From contig NC_087065.1 of assembly GCF_963678635.1 (NCBI RefSeq), forward strand, positions 1-64,000: 64,000 bases of DNA. Reading direction: 5' to 3'. The position numbers and the translations under genes were made by a program. Within the stretch, counting starts at the first letter, position 1. Every line of letters begins with the position of its first letter. This stretch comes from Symsagittifera roscoffensis (taxonomy: Eukaryota > Xenacoelomorpha > Acoela > Convolutidae). Under the pieces are notes generated by a model. It had not been told where the DNA came from. It saw nothing but the letters and a program-made list of their open reading frames with translations, and did no database searches. Shown here piece after piece: positions 8,154 through 19,721 of the stretch.

Positions 8154-8504
8154 TTTTTTTGAGTTTTCAGGATCCTATAAAAATATTGTAGCTTTTTGGG
8201 GACTTTTCATTGTGATTGTCTCTGTACTATATATTTTGTTTTTCTTCAGACCTAAATCTCCAGAAAAAACAGCTAATGAATGCTGTTTAATTGAAAACCC
8301 AAGACAATTCTTCAACCTAGACTGTAAATCAGTGTTCAACAAATTTTGTCCAGTTCACAAGTTTTGTGTATGGGACTTCGTTGATTCAGTACCTAAAAGC
8401 GAGTAAGTCAATAACTTTAGGATTTTCCATCCTAAATTACAATATCATACTTTCTATTTCTTTGTTTTAGATGTAAATCAGCTAACATTTGCGAATATGG
8501 ATAA
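8146..8504 (+). CDS. Cys-rich single-pass membrane protein, probably spliced
   Basis: ATG 8146 lies inside the end of the capsid gene. The N-terminal half contains one transmembrane helix (IVAFWGLFIVIVSVLYILFF), followed by a Cys-rich part (NECCLIE, LDCKS, FCPVHKFCVWDF). Unspliced, the frame ends at 8406. A canonical 68-nt intron, 8403-8470 (GTAAGT at the donor, TTTGTTTTAG at the acceptor), would replace the last codon with a short tail carrying two more cysteines and ending at TAA 8502-8504. That stop overlaps the protease ATG at 8497. Splicing is inferred from the sites; no RNA evidence. The role is unknown; a virion membrane component is plausible. Confidence 0.6.
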
Positions 8505-8895
8505 TTTTTCACTTCTGCAAATTATTGAAAGAATTCCTGAACTCAGGTTCAAGTACATGGGATCTTACCCCTCTGATAAAGTACCTCAACTAACAAAATA
8601 CTCTTTTGCAATTGTTAACTCAGCTCCAAGCAATGATAGAGGGGAGCACTGGATCATGATGGCTCGACTGGATAAAACTTACTATTTTGCTGATTCTTTG
8701 GGTCGGAAAAGAACAACTTATTCCTTTCTAACAAAGAAGTATCGGCGAATGGTTCCTCGAAAGCTACAAAAAACTGATAATTTGTGTGGATTTTACGCAA
8801 TTTATTCAGCCTTTCTTCTTTTTAAATTCTACCAGACAAACTTGAAAAATATTCATGATGTGCATGTTTTGAATTTTATAAGTAATTTTATGTAA
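8497..8895 (+). CDS. Adenain-like cysteine protease (capsid maturation)
   Basis: 132 aa from ATG 8497. The catalytic residues of the adenovirus-type C5/C48 protease class are all in order: His51 in GEHWIMM, Asp66 in YYFADSLG, Gln91 in RKLQKTDN and Cys97 in NLCGFYAIY. Length is short, as in Polinton proteases. In these elements the enzyme processes virion proteins. It is the last left-Maverick gene recognised; beyond 8896 the sequence turns into repeat DNA without a polymerase gene. Frame intact. Confidence 0.88.
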   Translation: MDNFSLLQIIERIPELRFKYMGSYPSDKVPQLTKYSFAIVNSAPSNDRGEHWIMMARLDKTYYFADSLGRKRTTYSFLTKKYRRMVPRKLQKTDNLCGFYAIYSAFLLFKFYQTNLKNIHDVHVLNFISNFM

Positions 8896-9480
8896 ATTTG
8901 TAGTTTTTTCATTTGTAAGTGTAAATTATGGCAGTAAGTTTACTATACGATGCAGTGATTTATAAACTTTCTTTGTAATTTAAACTTTTTTTCTCAAAAA
9001 ACTTGATTTTTTTCGAAGTCTCTGTAGGTTCAGAATAGATTCAGATAGGTAGAAGGTAAAAGTATCTAATAATTTTTTATTAGATCAAATTAAACAAAAT
9101 CTTATCGTGTTTTGAATTTTTTCGAAAAATTTTTAAATTTTTTTGATAAAAATTCCAAGTTTTTGTACAAAAACTCTTACCATTGACTTACCATCCACCA
9201 AAAAAACTTAATATTTAATCTTAATTCTACACTTAATTAACAATCAATTGTTCCCAATTAGGTAACGCGCGCCAAGATTTTTGCGAAAAAATTAGACAAA
9301 AACCAAAAAATTTTCGTTTTTCTTTATCTTACCATCACACTGAAACCTTACCATCGGTATTCGCTATCTTAATACATTGTAGACTCTATACCCAATCTTA
9401 ATACATAGCATGGCGGACCGGAAATCTATAACGTATCTTAAAACATGGGGTCCGCCATGCACCCCCCCCCCCACTTCAGC
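8896..9480 (-). repeat. Interspersed repeat with hairpin and ATGTATTAAGATA-like units (inverted copy)
   Basis: From about 9000 the sequence is the reverse complement of a module found at 27776-28640 and in the other array units: TCTAATAA, ATCGTGTTTTGAA, CTTACCATNGACTTACCAT and repeated TATCTTAATACAT words occur in the same inverted order. It ends at a hairpin (9408-9419 pairing with 9449-9460) and an 11-nt C run (9462-9472), matching the hairpin plus poly-G of the array modules. Its start lies about 100 bp after the protease stop. No coding potential. Confidence 0.6.
9408..9460. other. Perfect 12-bp hairpin at repeat end
   Basis: GCATGGCGGACC at 9408-9419 pairs perfectly with GGTCCGCCATGC at 9449-9460 across a 29-nt loop. 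The array copies have a differently sequenced but equally perfect stem (GCCTGCGGACC / GGTCCGCAGGC), so base pairing rather than sequence is kept. Confidence 0.7.
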
Positions 9481-9880
9481 CTCAACATCTACTACTTACG
9501 AGTTTTGAAATAATTTCGAAAACGCCCAAAGATCTGGCTTTCTACCTGGCTTATGTAAAAAAAAAAGCTAGTTAGACAGTCTACAAGATCATGCATAATC
9601 CAGTTAAAACAAATTTTGTACCTTTTTATCAAATGCGCTCGAGCTATAAATATATTTGTCGAATTAAAACTAGTTATGCGTCTTTTTATCAAAAATTACA
9701 TAAATATATCTGTATGTATCAGCTGTGAGTTAAAGGTAATTTATGAAAAATACATTTAAAGAAATGTATTTGTTATTCACCGGTAGAACATTGATTTCTT
9801 GCACTTTTGCACTTCTCATCTAAGCCAGAGAGGTTGTTTTCTTTTCCGGATAGGGTGGCGCTTCTGGCTGGCATGATAGG

Positions 9881-10153
9881 TTACTGCTGATAACCCTCAG
9901 AATCTGAAACTGGGTATGGAAGCGGTTGCTGCTGCAAATTTTGATGATGTTGGTTATAAGACTGGACCCCTGATGGCGGGTAAGGTTTTGGGTTCGGCGG
10001 GTAATTATTGTAGGATACTGGATACTGGCCAGGTGCCGCTGATTGGTTGGTGGGTGTATACCCAGGCGTATTTTGGTACCCTTGATGAAGAGGGGGAGGG
10101 GCTGCCATGTTTGGTTTGTAGTGGTTGGGAGAATAATCAGGTGGGGGTGGGGG
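9881..10153 (-). CDS. Terminal exon of a Pro/Tyr/Gln-rich protein with PPxY-like motif (partial)
   Basis: The minus-strand frame from 10153 to the stop at 9881 encodes 90 residues rich in Pro, Tyr, Asn and Gln, beginning PPPPPDYSPNHY (a PPxY-like WW-binding motif) and continuing PPLHQGYQNTPGYTPTNQ. GC content rises sharply over this exon, which supports coding. Upstream, TTAG at 10157-10154 can act as a splice acceptor. Alternatively the TAG (10156-10154) is an in-frame stop, because the same frame stays open for about 60 codons before it and contains a hydrophobic segment (FSVVVATILEICRIFVIGC), as in a single-pass membrane protein with a PPxY tail. Likely a host gene; the rest is not found. 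Confidence 0.45.
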   Translation of the reverse strand, partial: PPPPPDYSPNHYKPNMAAPPPLHQGYQNTPGYTPTNQSAAPGQYPVSYNNYPPNPKPYPPSGVQSYNQHHQNLQQQPLPYPVSDSEGYQQ

Positions 10154-10159
10154 CTAATT

Positions 10160-11207
10160 TTGCGCGGAAAACAAAAAAACTGAAACACACCCAATTACAA
10201 AGATTCTACATATTTCTAAAATGGTTGCAACAACAACAGAAAATCTAGTGACAATTGGTGAAAAGTAGAATTATCAAAAAAGAAACTCGGAGACACAGGG
10301 AGCTTTATGGACTTCATATTGTTGCAAGATAAATAATCCTTTTTTCATTTTTCTGATTGTTTTGAAATTTTGCACCTTTGTCAGAGCAAAATTGATAGAC
10401 AATTGTTGTTTAATAAGTAAGATATACCCTAGTGGATAAAATAAAGTGCAGATTCAGAATTTTTGTCTCTAAAATGCTTGTTTTCACGGATGATTTGAAC
10501 AAAGTTTACTGGAAACTTAAACCTAACTTTTTACCTAAGCTAATAGCAAATGATCATAGCTTCCCTCCGTGCAATTATTTAAGTTTGGTTTTAAGGACTT
10601 AAACTAACATTTTTCTTGGGTTCGAAGCCATTTTACCATCTGCACTAGGTTTTGCAACGGATGGAACTTCTTTATGAATAAGTAGAGAAAAAATTTGTTC
10701 AAGTGATTCGAAACATTCTAAGCGATCAAATTGATTTGTTCAGGGTTAAAACATTTACTTAACTCTGTGTCTCGCAAGATCACGAATTTTGAAAAAAAGT
10801 TGTGCTAGTTTTGAAAACTGACATTTTTAAACCTGGAAACAACTGGGAATTCCCCGAAACTACTGGTAAGTCGTTTCACGAAGGGTAGCTCTGATTGATC
10901 ATTTGCTCCTGGTCTGTGTAAAATTTTGTTGAACTTCCTTGTCAAAGATGTGAGAAATCATTCTTTGAACCAGGGCGGATCTAAGATTTTCTCGAGTAGG
11001 GGGTGCGGATTTTCAAAAAATATTCCAATGCTCTCCCATTTTCCAAGTTCCCCCAAAGCACTAAAAAGCTCCTGTTTTGTTAAAATTTTAGGGACAGTCA
11101 GCCAAAAATATCTTTTTCAAAATAGTACAAAAACGGACCCCCAAATCCGCCCATGCTTTAAACACAGGCGTCTTAGAGATAAAACCGCAGTTTGAGCCTA
11201 ATTTTAT
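10160..11207. other. Non-coding stretch with diverged MITE
   Basis: No convincing gene. From about 10436 to 10960 the sequence is a diverged relative of the foldback MITE at 12481-13062: it shares CCTAGTGGATAAAATAAAGTGC at its start and GGTAAGTC, GGTAGCTCTGATTG and TGTAAAATTTT further in. The right end is not recognisable. The remainder (10960-11207) shows nothing I can name. Confidence 0.4.
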
Positions 11208-12111
11208 TCACTTTTGTATATGCAATTTTCAACAAAATTCTTCTCAACAATTGAACGCTTTACTTATCATTCTTTTACCAATTTTGATTACACCTTTGAC
11301 TCAAATTAGTTGTCCAAAACATGCTGCTCTGTTTTATGAACTACAAGGTTCTCTTGTCTGTATTACTCCCCTGATATAAGGCTCCGTTTAAAGTTTTCTC
11401 GATCCGCACAGTTTTGTACCTTGATTTGCAAATCATTAGCTTGAAAAAGAGACGGGTATTTCTGCAAAGTTAGGTCACTACACTTTTTTGCACAACTTTT
11501 CAGCGTTTTGGCGAAGCCTTCACTCAGAGTAGCGACAAAAGACTACGAAAAAAGGGTCCAAAATTTTATAATTTATATTGATTTAGCTACGTTTTCTTTA
11601 TCTTGCCATTGTCAAGCAGACCGAAAGCAAGACTGACTCAGATAGACACGCGTGTACTTTTTAGTTTCGAATTATAGCAGTGCTTTAACCATTATCAGTA
11701 AAGTGAAATATAACATATGTTTTCAACATGTTTTCTTGTCGTGTTTGAAAGAAACGTGTTTTTTTTCGATGCCATTTTTGAAATTTTTGTGCATTATATG
11801 AAAAACTAGTAACAAAACTGAAAAACAAGTGCATTATTTGAATCACTTGTGCAATATTGTTACAAGAGCTCTCAACCAAAGATAGAAGATTATGTTTTTG
11901 CTCTTTCACACAAGTGTTTTCACGACAAGGCATGAATAAAAAATGAAATATTAGAACGCATGAACGAAAAAACAAATCATTTTCATAGTTTTGCGCACTT
12001 TTCCGGCTCTTTTTTTTGAAAGAAGCCCAATTTAAACAATTATAAGAACAAAATCAAACAGAAAGAGCAAAAACATACTTTTCAACAGTTAGAACATAGT
12101 TGAAGATTGCC

Positions 12112-12166
12112 TCGGGCAAAAAAGCCCGGCCTTGGGCACACAAAAAGCCCGGCCTTGGGCACTTTT
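12112..12166. repeat. Short GC-rich direct repeat with self-complementary GCCC/GGGC arms
   Basis: AAAAAGCCCGGCCTTGGGCAC occurs twice in a row after CGGGCAAAAAAGCCCG. Each unit can fold on GCCC/GGGC. The same block recurs at about 16395-16450 in the second copy of the duplication. No function is suggested beyond possible transcript structure. Confidence 0.5.
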
Positions 12167-12480
12167 TCCCTCGTGCATTTCTCAATTATGTTCTAACTAC
12201 TACTTAGAGAGATAAAAACACGTAACAGCAATAAAACTTTTCCAAATGAGTGTTTTTTTTTTCGTTTTTTTTTGCATGTACTTCATACCAGATAAATGGC
12301 AGCTTATATTACACCTTGTAAATGGTTGAAATCTTGAGACCACGTGTCTCGATTGATCACCGAATTTTTTTGTTTGAACTCATAGCTGCTCTTTTAAATA
12401 AAACTTATTTCCGAGCTTTATTTAAACAATCAAACCTTTGAAACAGATTGAAAAAACTACGTGTTGGCCAGATTGTTTTA

Positions 12481-13062
12481 CACTAGTGGACAAAAAAAAG
12501 CGCAAAATCGAGATTCTACTGTGTAGAATGCCAGTTTTCAATTTGAATTTCGAACAACATTACATTCGAAACTCAGTAAAATTTTTAATTGACCGAGAGC
12601 AAATATTCAGAGCCACCATCAGTGAAAGAATCAATATTTTATTCAATGAATTACTAATGTAATCCAAGTCCAAAAACTCCAGTTTTCCTCATCTGAAAAA
12701 AAAAATTTACTGAAAAAGTAGCAAACATCTGAGCTTAGTAAAAATTTCACACTGATTGTTTCCATTTTCTCGCTGAGAGTGTTTCAAGCTGCATGAAGAT
12801 ATTATTTACTCCGCTTATTCAAGAAAGATTTCACTACGATGCAAAACTTAGTAAAGATGAGGAAAACTGGCAATTTCGGACTTGGATTACATTGGTAAGT
12901 CAGAGAAACCAAATTTTGATATCTTCACTTATGGTAGCTCTGATTGTTTGCTATCGGACAATGTAAAAATTTTACTGAAATTCGAAAAAAAATGTTGTCC
13001 AAAATTTACATTGAAAACAGGTATTTTAATTTAGACTTTGCGCTTATTTTTGACCACTAGTG
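12481..13062. mobile_element. Foldback Tc1/mariner-type MITE (copy 1)
   Basis: Starts CACTAGTGGACAAAAAAAAG and ends with the inverse, CTTATTTTTGACCACTAGTG, flanked by TA on both sides (12479-12480 and 13063-13064), the target duplication typical of Tc1/mariner. The two halves are also inverted copies further inside (TAATCCAAGTCC, GTTTTCCTCATCT near 12656-12700, its reverse complement near 12853-12897), so the element could fold back over most of its 582 bp. It encodes no transposase and is non-autonomous. Confidence 0.75.
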
Positions 13063-13164
13063 TACAACAGATAACAACAATTTATTGGTTTCAATGACTT
13101 ATCAAAGTAATACTGGTTTTAAAAGGCCAGTTTTACTTATCTGTACTAAAGCCAATCAGGGTTG

Positions 13165-14430
13165 TTTTCATTCGACAGTGTCGGCATATGAGGATATCAG
13201 GGTCAATTTAAGTCGACTCAGTCGACACATGAGCTAATCATGTTCAAGCAGAGTCAACACAATCAACATATATGCCAATCAGGGTCAATCAATGTCGACA
13301 GGGTCGACACATGGGTATGTCAGGGTCCATTTCAGTCGACAGAACCGACACCTGAGCATATCAGGGTCGAATTCATTCATCAGAGTTGACACATGAGCTT
13401 ATCAGGGTCGATTTTAGTCGACAGAGTCAAAACATGGGCATATCAGCGTCGATATCAGTCGACAGAGTTCACACATGAGCATATCAGATTCAATCACAGT
13501 CGACAGAGCCAACACATGAGCCGATAAGGGTCAATCAATGTCAACACAGTCGTTACATGAGGCAATCTTGATCAAACGCAGACGACAATTTTGACGCACG
13601 TGTCAATCAGGGTCAATCACAGTCGAGAGAGTCGACTCATTAGCCAGTCGGGGTAAATTTCTTGCGACAGATTCGACACACGAGCACATCAGGGTCAATT
13701 TAAGTCGACAGATTCGACACATGGGTTTATCAGGGTCAATTTCATTTGACAGTGTTGACTCATGGGCATATCAGGCTGGATTTTTTTCGATAGAATCGAC
13801 ACATGAGTTTATCAGGGTCGATTTCATTCGACAGTGTCGACATATGAGCATATCATGGTCGATTTCTTTCATCAGAGTCGACACATGGGTTTATCAGGGT
13901 CGATTTCATTCGACAGTGTCGACACATGAGTAAATCAGGGTGGATTTTTTTTCGACGGAGTCGACACATGGGTTTATCACGGTCGGTTTTATTCGACAGT
14001 ATCGACACATGAGCACATCAAGGTCAATTTCATTCAACAGATTCGACACATGGGTTTATCAGGGTCGATTTCATTCGACAGTGTCGACACATGAGCATAT
14101 CAGGGAAGATTTCTTTCGACAGAGTCGACATATGAGTTTATCAGTGTCGATTTCATTCGACAGTGTCGACACATGAGCATATCATCTTCACTTTCTTTCA
14201 ACAGAGTCGACACATGGGTTTATCAGGGTCAATTTCATTCGACAGTGTCGACACATGAGTATATCAGGGTGGATTTCTTTCGACAGAGTGGCCACATGGG
14301 TTTATCAGGGTCGATTTCATTCGACAGAGTCGACACATGGGTATATCAGGGTCAATCAATATCGACAGAGTCGACATAAGAGTTGATGAGGGTCAATCAA
14401 TACATTTCGACAGAACGACAGACTCTTGAG
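13165..14430. repeat. 41-bp minisatellite with GTCGAC core (copy 1)
   Basis: About 31 imperfect units of 41 bp, for example GTCGACACATGGGTTTATCA then GGGTCGATTTCATTCGACAGT. The palindrome GTCGAC recurs every 41 bp (13877 and 13918, for instance). Because 41 is not a multiple of three, a frame reads all three registers in turn. Several runs stay open for 70-78 codons because all three registers of the consensus lack stops; these are not taken as genes. Confidence 0.85.
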
Positions 14431-16765
14431 TCAGCTGGTGTCTAACTTGTTGCTTTCTTTTACACGAAAATTAAAGTTTATAAGACTCAAAGAATTAATT
14501 CTGGTCAATTTTAGAATGACTTGAACACAAAATTTTACCACGAAATGAAAAAATAATAGATCTTAAAACATTTTGACATTATAAAACAAAATGCAGAATC
14601 CCGAGTCACAAGAAAAAAATGGCTCATCTAATGAAACTACGAATAAAAAACAAGGTGACTACATTTTGAAGAAACCTTTTTTTGATATAAAATCAGTGTT
14701 TTAGAAAGAAGAAAACGAAGAAATACCTATCGAGATCTAAATTGATTCCAAGCCTTCAAAATTTCAAAAAATTAAATTAATTCAGGCTAGTCAAGGGTTA
14801 TGATATTCATACACAATGACGAACTTAGACATCAAAGTTAACGGATCCGGAAATGTCGACCAAAGTTGATCAGTGTTCGCTCGCCAACAAGGACTATGGT
14901 CGACTAAACTCAACCAGAATAAGCCCGATATGACAAAAGTTGATAGACTCAACCAAAGTTCAATCCATACGGTAAATACAGTTCACCGTCTCAGCTGAGT
15001 AGTGTTACTGATTTATTTCTCATAACTTACAGGAACCGTTTTAAAACCTTTCTTTTCAGACGGTAGTGTTATGATATGTTTTACAGCAAATTATTATTCC
15101 GAGTTTTGCTATCAATAAACTTCCAGTGAATCTTTTAATAAGAGTTGTTTTGTTGACAATTTTTAATTATAAAAAACAAATTCAATTATATACTGGTAGA
15201 TCTACTGGTAGCTTTTTTCATTCAATTTAAGCTTAAAATGAAACATTTACAGCACATGTCTTAATTTAATCTTATTTGAAATCTCAAATGTTTAGCAAGT
15301 AATCTAGAAATCATTATGTTAAGTTCATGAAACAAACTTGACATTTTTTTGGTTCTTCTAGAAGAGTTCATGTCTGAAATTAGTTCCAATCAATCTTTTG
15401 TGGTTAATTCATGTTCTTCTATAGTCATCTTCTCTAGTCTTAGTTTGTCCTCCAGTCAGCCGACTCGAATCATTCTCATCTCACTGGATTCACTTTTGTA
15501 TATGAAATTTTCAACAAAATTCTTCTAAACAATTGAACCCTTTACTTATCATTCTTTTGCCAATTTGGATTACACCTTTGACTCAAATTAGTTGTCCAAA
15601 ACATGCTGCTCTGTTTTATGAACTACAAGGTTATCTTGTCTGTATTATTCCCCTGATATATTGCTCCGTTGAAAGTTTTATCGATCCGCACAGTTTTGTA
15701 CCTTGATTTGCAAATCATTAGCTTGAAAAAGAGACAGGTATTTCTGCAAAATTAGGTCACTACAGTTTTTTGCACAACTTTTCAGCGTTTTGGCAAAGCC
15801 TTCACTCAGAGTAGCGACAAAAGACTACGAAAAAAGGGTCCAAAATTTTATAATATATATTGATTTAGCTACGTTTTCTTTATCTTGCCATTGTCAAGCA
15901 GACCGAAAGCCAGACTGACTCAGATAGACACGCGTGTACTTTTTAGTTTCAAATTATAGCAGTGCTTTAACCATTATCAGTAAAGTGAAATATAACATAT
16001 GTTTTTAACATGTTTTCTTGTCGTGTTTGAAAGAAACGTGTTTTTTTTTTCGACGCCATTTTTGAAAGTTTTGTGCATTATATGAAAAACTAGTAAAAAA
16101 AACTGAAAAACAAGTGCATTATTTGAATCACTTGTGGAATATTGTTACAAGAGCTCTCAACCAAAGATAGAAGATTATGTTTTTGCTCTTTCACACAAGT
16201 GTTTTCACGACAAGGCATGAATAAAAAATGAAATATTAGAACGCATGAACGAAAAAACAAATCATTTTCATAGTTTGGCGCACTTTTCCGGCTCTTTTTT
16301 TTTGAAAGAAGCCCAATTCAAATAATTATAAGAACAAAATCAAACAAAAAGAGCAACAACATACTTTTCAACAGTTAGAACATAGTTGAAGATTGCCTCG
16401 GGCAAAAAAGCCCGGCCTTGGGCTCACAAAAAGCCCGGCCTTGGGCACTTTTGTTCTCGTGCATTTCTCAATTATGTTCTAACTACTACTTAGAGAGATA
16501 AAAACACGTAACAGCATTAAAACTTTTCCAAATGAGTGTTTTTTTTTGTTTTTTTTTTGCATGTACTTCATACCAGATAAATGGCAGCTTAAATTAGACC
16601 TTGTAAATGGTTGAAATCTTGAGACCACGTATCTCGATTGACCACCGATTTTTTTTGTTTGAACTCATAGCTGCTCTTTTAAATAAAACTTATTTCCGAG
16701 CTTTATTTGAACAATCAAGCCTTTGAAACTGATGGAAAAAACTACGTGTTGGCCAGATTGTTTTA

Positions 16766-17349
16766 CACTAGTGGACAAAAAAAAGCGCAAAATCGAGATT
16801 CTACTGTGTAGAATGCCAGTTTTCAATTTGAATTTCGAACAACATTCTATTCGAAACTCAGTAAAATTTTTAAATGACCGAGAGCAAATGTTCAGAGCCA
16901 CCATCAGTGAAAGAATTAATATTTGATTCAATGACTTACTAATGTAATCCAAGTCCAAAAACTCCAGTTTTCCTCATCTGAAAAAAAAAATTTTACTGAA
17001 AAAGTAACAAACATCTGAGCTTAGTAAAAATTTCACACTGATTGTTTCCATTTTCTCGCTGAGAGTGTTTCAAGCTGCATGAAGATATTATTTACTCCGC
17101 TTATTCAAGAAAGATTTCACTACGATGCAAAACTTAGTAAAGATGAGGAAAACTGGCAACTTCGGACTTGGATTACATTGGTAAGTCAGAGAAACCAAAT
17201 TTTGATATTTTCACTTATGGTAGCTCTGATCGTTTGCTATCGGACAATGTAAAAATTTTACTGAAAGTCGAAAAAAAAATGTTGTCCAAAATTTACATTG
17301 AAAACAGGTATTTTAATTTAGACTTTGCGCTTATTTTTGACCTCTAGTG
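16766..17349. mobile_element. Foldback Tc1/mariner-type MITE (copy 2)
   Basis: Copy of the 12481 element carried by the tandem duplication, with the TA target site at 16764-16765 and 17350-17351. The right terminus has one change (CCTCTAGTG instead of CCACTAGTG), which would weaken it as a transposase substrate. Confidence 0.7.
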
Positions 17350-17454
17350 TACAACAGATAACAACAATTTATTGGTTTCAATGACTTATCAAAGTAATAC
17401 TGGTTTTAAAAGGCCAGTTTTACTTATCTGTACTAAAGCCAATCAGGGTTGTTT

Positions 17455-18705
17455 TCATTCGACAGTGTCGGCATATGAGGATATCAGGGTCAATTTAGGT
17501 CGACTCAGTCGACACATGAGCTAATCATGCTCAAACAGAGTCAACAAAATCGACATATATGCCAATAAGGGTCAATCAATGTCGACAGGGTCGACACATG
17601 GGTATGTCAGGGTCCATTTCAGTCGACAGAACCGACACCTGAGCATATCAGGGTCGAATTCATTCATCAGAGTTGACACATGAGCTTATCAGGGTCGATT
17701 TTAGTCGACAGAGTCAAAACATGGGCATATCAGCGTCGATATCAGTCGACAGAGTTCACACATGAGCATATCAGATTCAATCACAGTCGACAGAGCCAAC
17801 ACATGAGCCGATAAGGGTCAATCAATGTCAACACAGTCGTTACATGAGGCAATCTTGATCAAACGCAGACGACAATTTTGACGCACGTGTCAATCAGGGT
17901 CAATCACAGTCGAGAGAGTCGACTCATTAGCCAGTCGGGGTAAATTTCTTGCGACAGATTCGACACACGAGCACATCAGGGTCAATTTAAGTCGACAGAT
18001 TCGACACATGGGTTTATCAGGGTCAATTTCATTTGACAGTGTTGACTCATGGGCATATCAGGGTAGATTTTTTTCGACAGAATCGACACATGAGTTTATC
18101 AGTGTCGATTTCAATCGACAGTGTCGACACATGAGCATATCATGGTCGATTTCTTTCAACAGAGTCGACACATGGGTTTATCAGGGTCGATTTCATTCGA
18201 CAGTGTCGACACATGAGTATATCAGGGTGGATTTTTTTCGACGGAGTCGACACATGGGTTTATCAGGGTCAATTTTATTCGACAGTATCGACACATGAGC
18301 ACATCGGGGTCAATTTCATTCGACAGATTCGACACATGGGTTTATCAGGGTCGATTTCATTCGATAGTGTCGACACATGAGCATATCAGGGAGGATTTCT
18401 TTCGACAGAGTCGACATATGAGTTTATCAGTGTCGATTTCATTCGACAGTGTCGACACATGAGCATATCATCTTCAATTTCTTTCAACAGAGTCGACACA
18501 TGGGTTTATCAGGGTCAATTTCATTCGACAGTGTCGACACATGAGTATATCAGGGTGGATTTCTTTCGACAGAGTGGCCACATGGGTTTATCAGGGTCGA
18601 TTTCATTCGACAGAGTCGACACATGGGTATATCAGGGTCAATCAATATCGACAGAGTCGACATAAGAGTTGATGAGGGTCAATCAATACATTTCGACAGA
18701 ACGAC
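17455..18705. repeat. 41-bp minisatellite with GTCGAC core (copy 2)
   Basis: Same array in the second copy of the duplication. Unit order matches copy 1 with point differences only, so the array was duplicated as part of the larger segment rather than expanded separately. Confidence 0.85.
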
Positions 18706-19721
18706 AGACTCTTGAGTCAGCTGGTGTCTAACTTGTTGCTTTCTTTTACACGAAAATTAAAGTTTATAAGACTCAAAGAATTAATTCTGGTCAATTTTAG
18801 AATGACTTGAACACAAAATTTTACCACGAAATGAAAAAATAATAGATCTTAAAACATTTTGACATTATAAAACAAAATGCAGAATCCCGAGTCACTAGAA
18901 AAAAATGGCTCATCTAATGAAACTACGAATAAAAAACAAGGTGACTACATTTTGAAGAAACCTTTTTTTGATATAAAATCAGTGTTTTAGAAAGAAGAAA
19001 ACGAAGAAATTCCAAGCCTTCAAAATTTCAAAAAATTAAATTAATTCAGGCTAGTCAAGGGTTATGATATTCATACACTATGACGAACTTAGACATCAAA
19101 GTTAACGAGATCCGGAAATGTCGACCAAAGTTGATCAGTGTTCGCTCGCCAACAAGGACTATGGTCGACTAAACTCAACCAGAATAAGCCCCATATGACA
19201 AAAGTTGATAGACTCAGCCAAAGTTCAATCCATACGGTAAATACAGTTCACTGTCTCAGCTGAGTAGTGTTACTGATTTATTTCTCATAACTTACAGGAA
19301 CCGTTTTAAAACCTTTCTTTTCAGACGGTAGTGTTATGATATGTTTTACAGCAAATTAATATGCCGAGTTTTGCTATCAATAAACTTCCAGTGAATCTTT
19401 TAATAAGAGTTGTTTTGTTGACAATATTTAATTATAAAAAACAAATTCAATTATATACTGGTAGGATCTACTGGTAGCTTTTCTCATTCATTTTAAGCTC
19501 AAAATGAAACATTTACAGCACATGTCTTAATTTAATCTTATTTGAAATCTCAAATGGTTAGCAAGTAATCTAGAAATCTATATGTTAAGTTCATGATACA
19601 AACTTGACATTTTTTTGGTTCTTCTAGAAGAGTTCATGTCTGAAATTAGTTCCAATCAATCTTTTGTGGTTAATTCATGTTCTTCTATAGTGATCTTCTC
19701 TAGTCTTAGTTTGTCCTCCAG

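Larger units (their letters stand above)
11208..15489. repeat. Tandem duplication, copy 1 (4.28 kb)
   Basis: Direct copy of 15490-19755, joined head to tail at 15489/15490. Both start TCACTTTTGTATATG. Copy 1 ends in the last 11 or so codons of the fibrinogen-domain gene (about 15456-15489), which are complete only in copy 2. Identity by eye is very high, with mainly point differences and small indels, for example an approximately 22-bp stretch near 14728-14752 absent from copy 2. Contains a foldback MITE, a small GC hairpin pair and a 41-bp minisatellite. Confidence 0.85.

Noticed and set aside
9916-10248. 110-codon plus-strand frame
   Set aside because: Opposite-strand shadow of the GC-rich Pro/Tyr exon, whose composition and motif make more sense on the minus strand.
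10610-10640. GGGTTCGAAGCC resembling a tRNA B box
   Set aside because: No acceptor stem, D arm or anticodon arm can be folded around it.
10926-11195. 89-codon plus-strand frame
   Set aside because: No recognisable pattern; starts without ATG in repeat-flanking DNA.
12438-12662. 74-codon plus-strand frame, repeated at 16723-16926
   Set aside because: Lies mostly inside the foldback MITE and its flank and recurs only through the tandem duplication; no motif.
13721-14379. Three consecutive frames of 68-78 codons, and the matching frames at 18008-18665
   Set aside because: By-product of the stop-free 41-bp minisatellite consensus.
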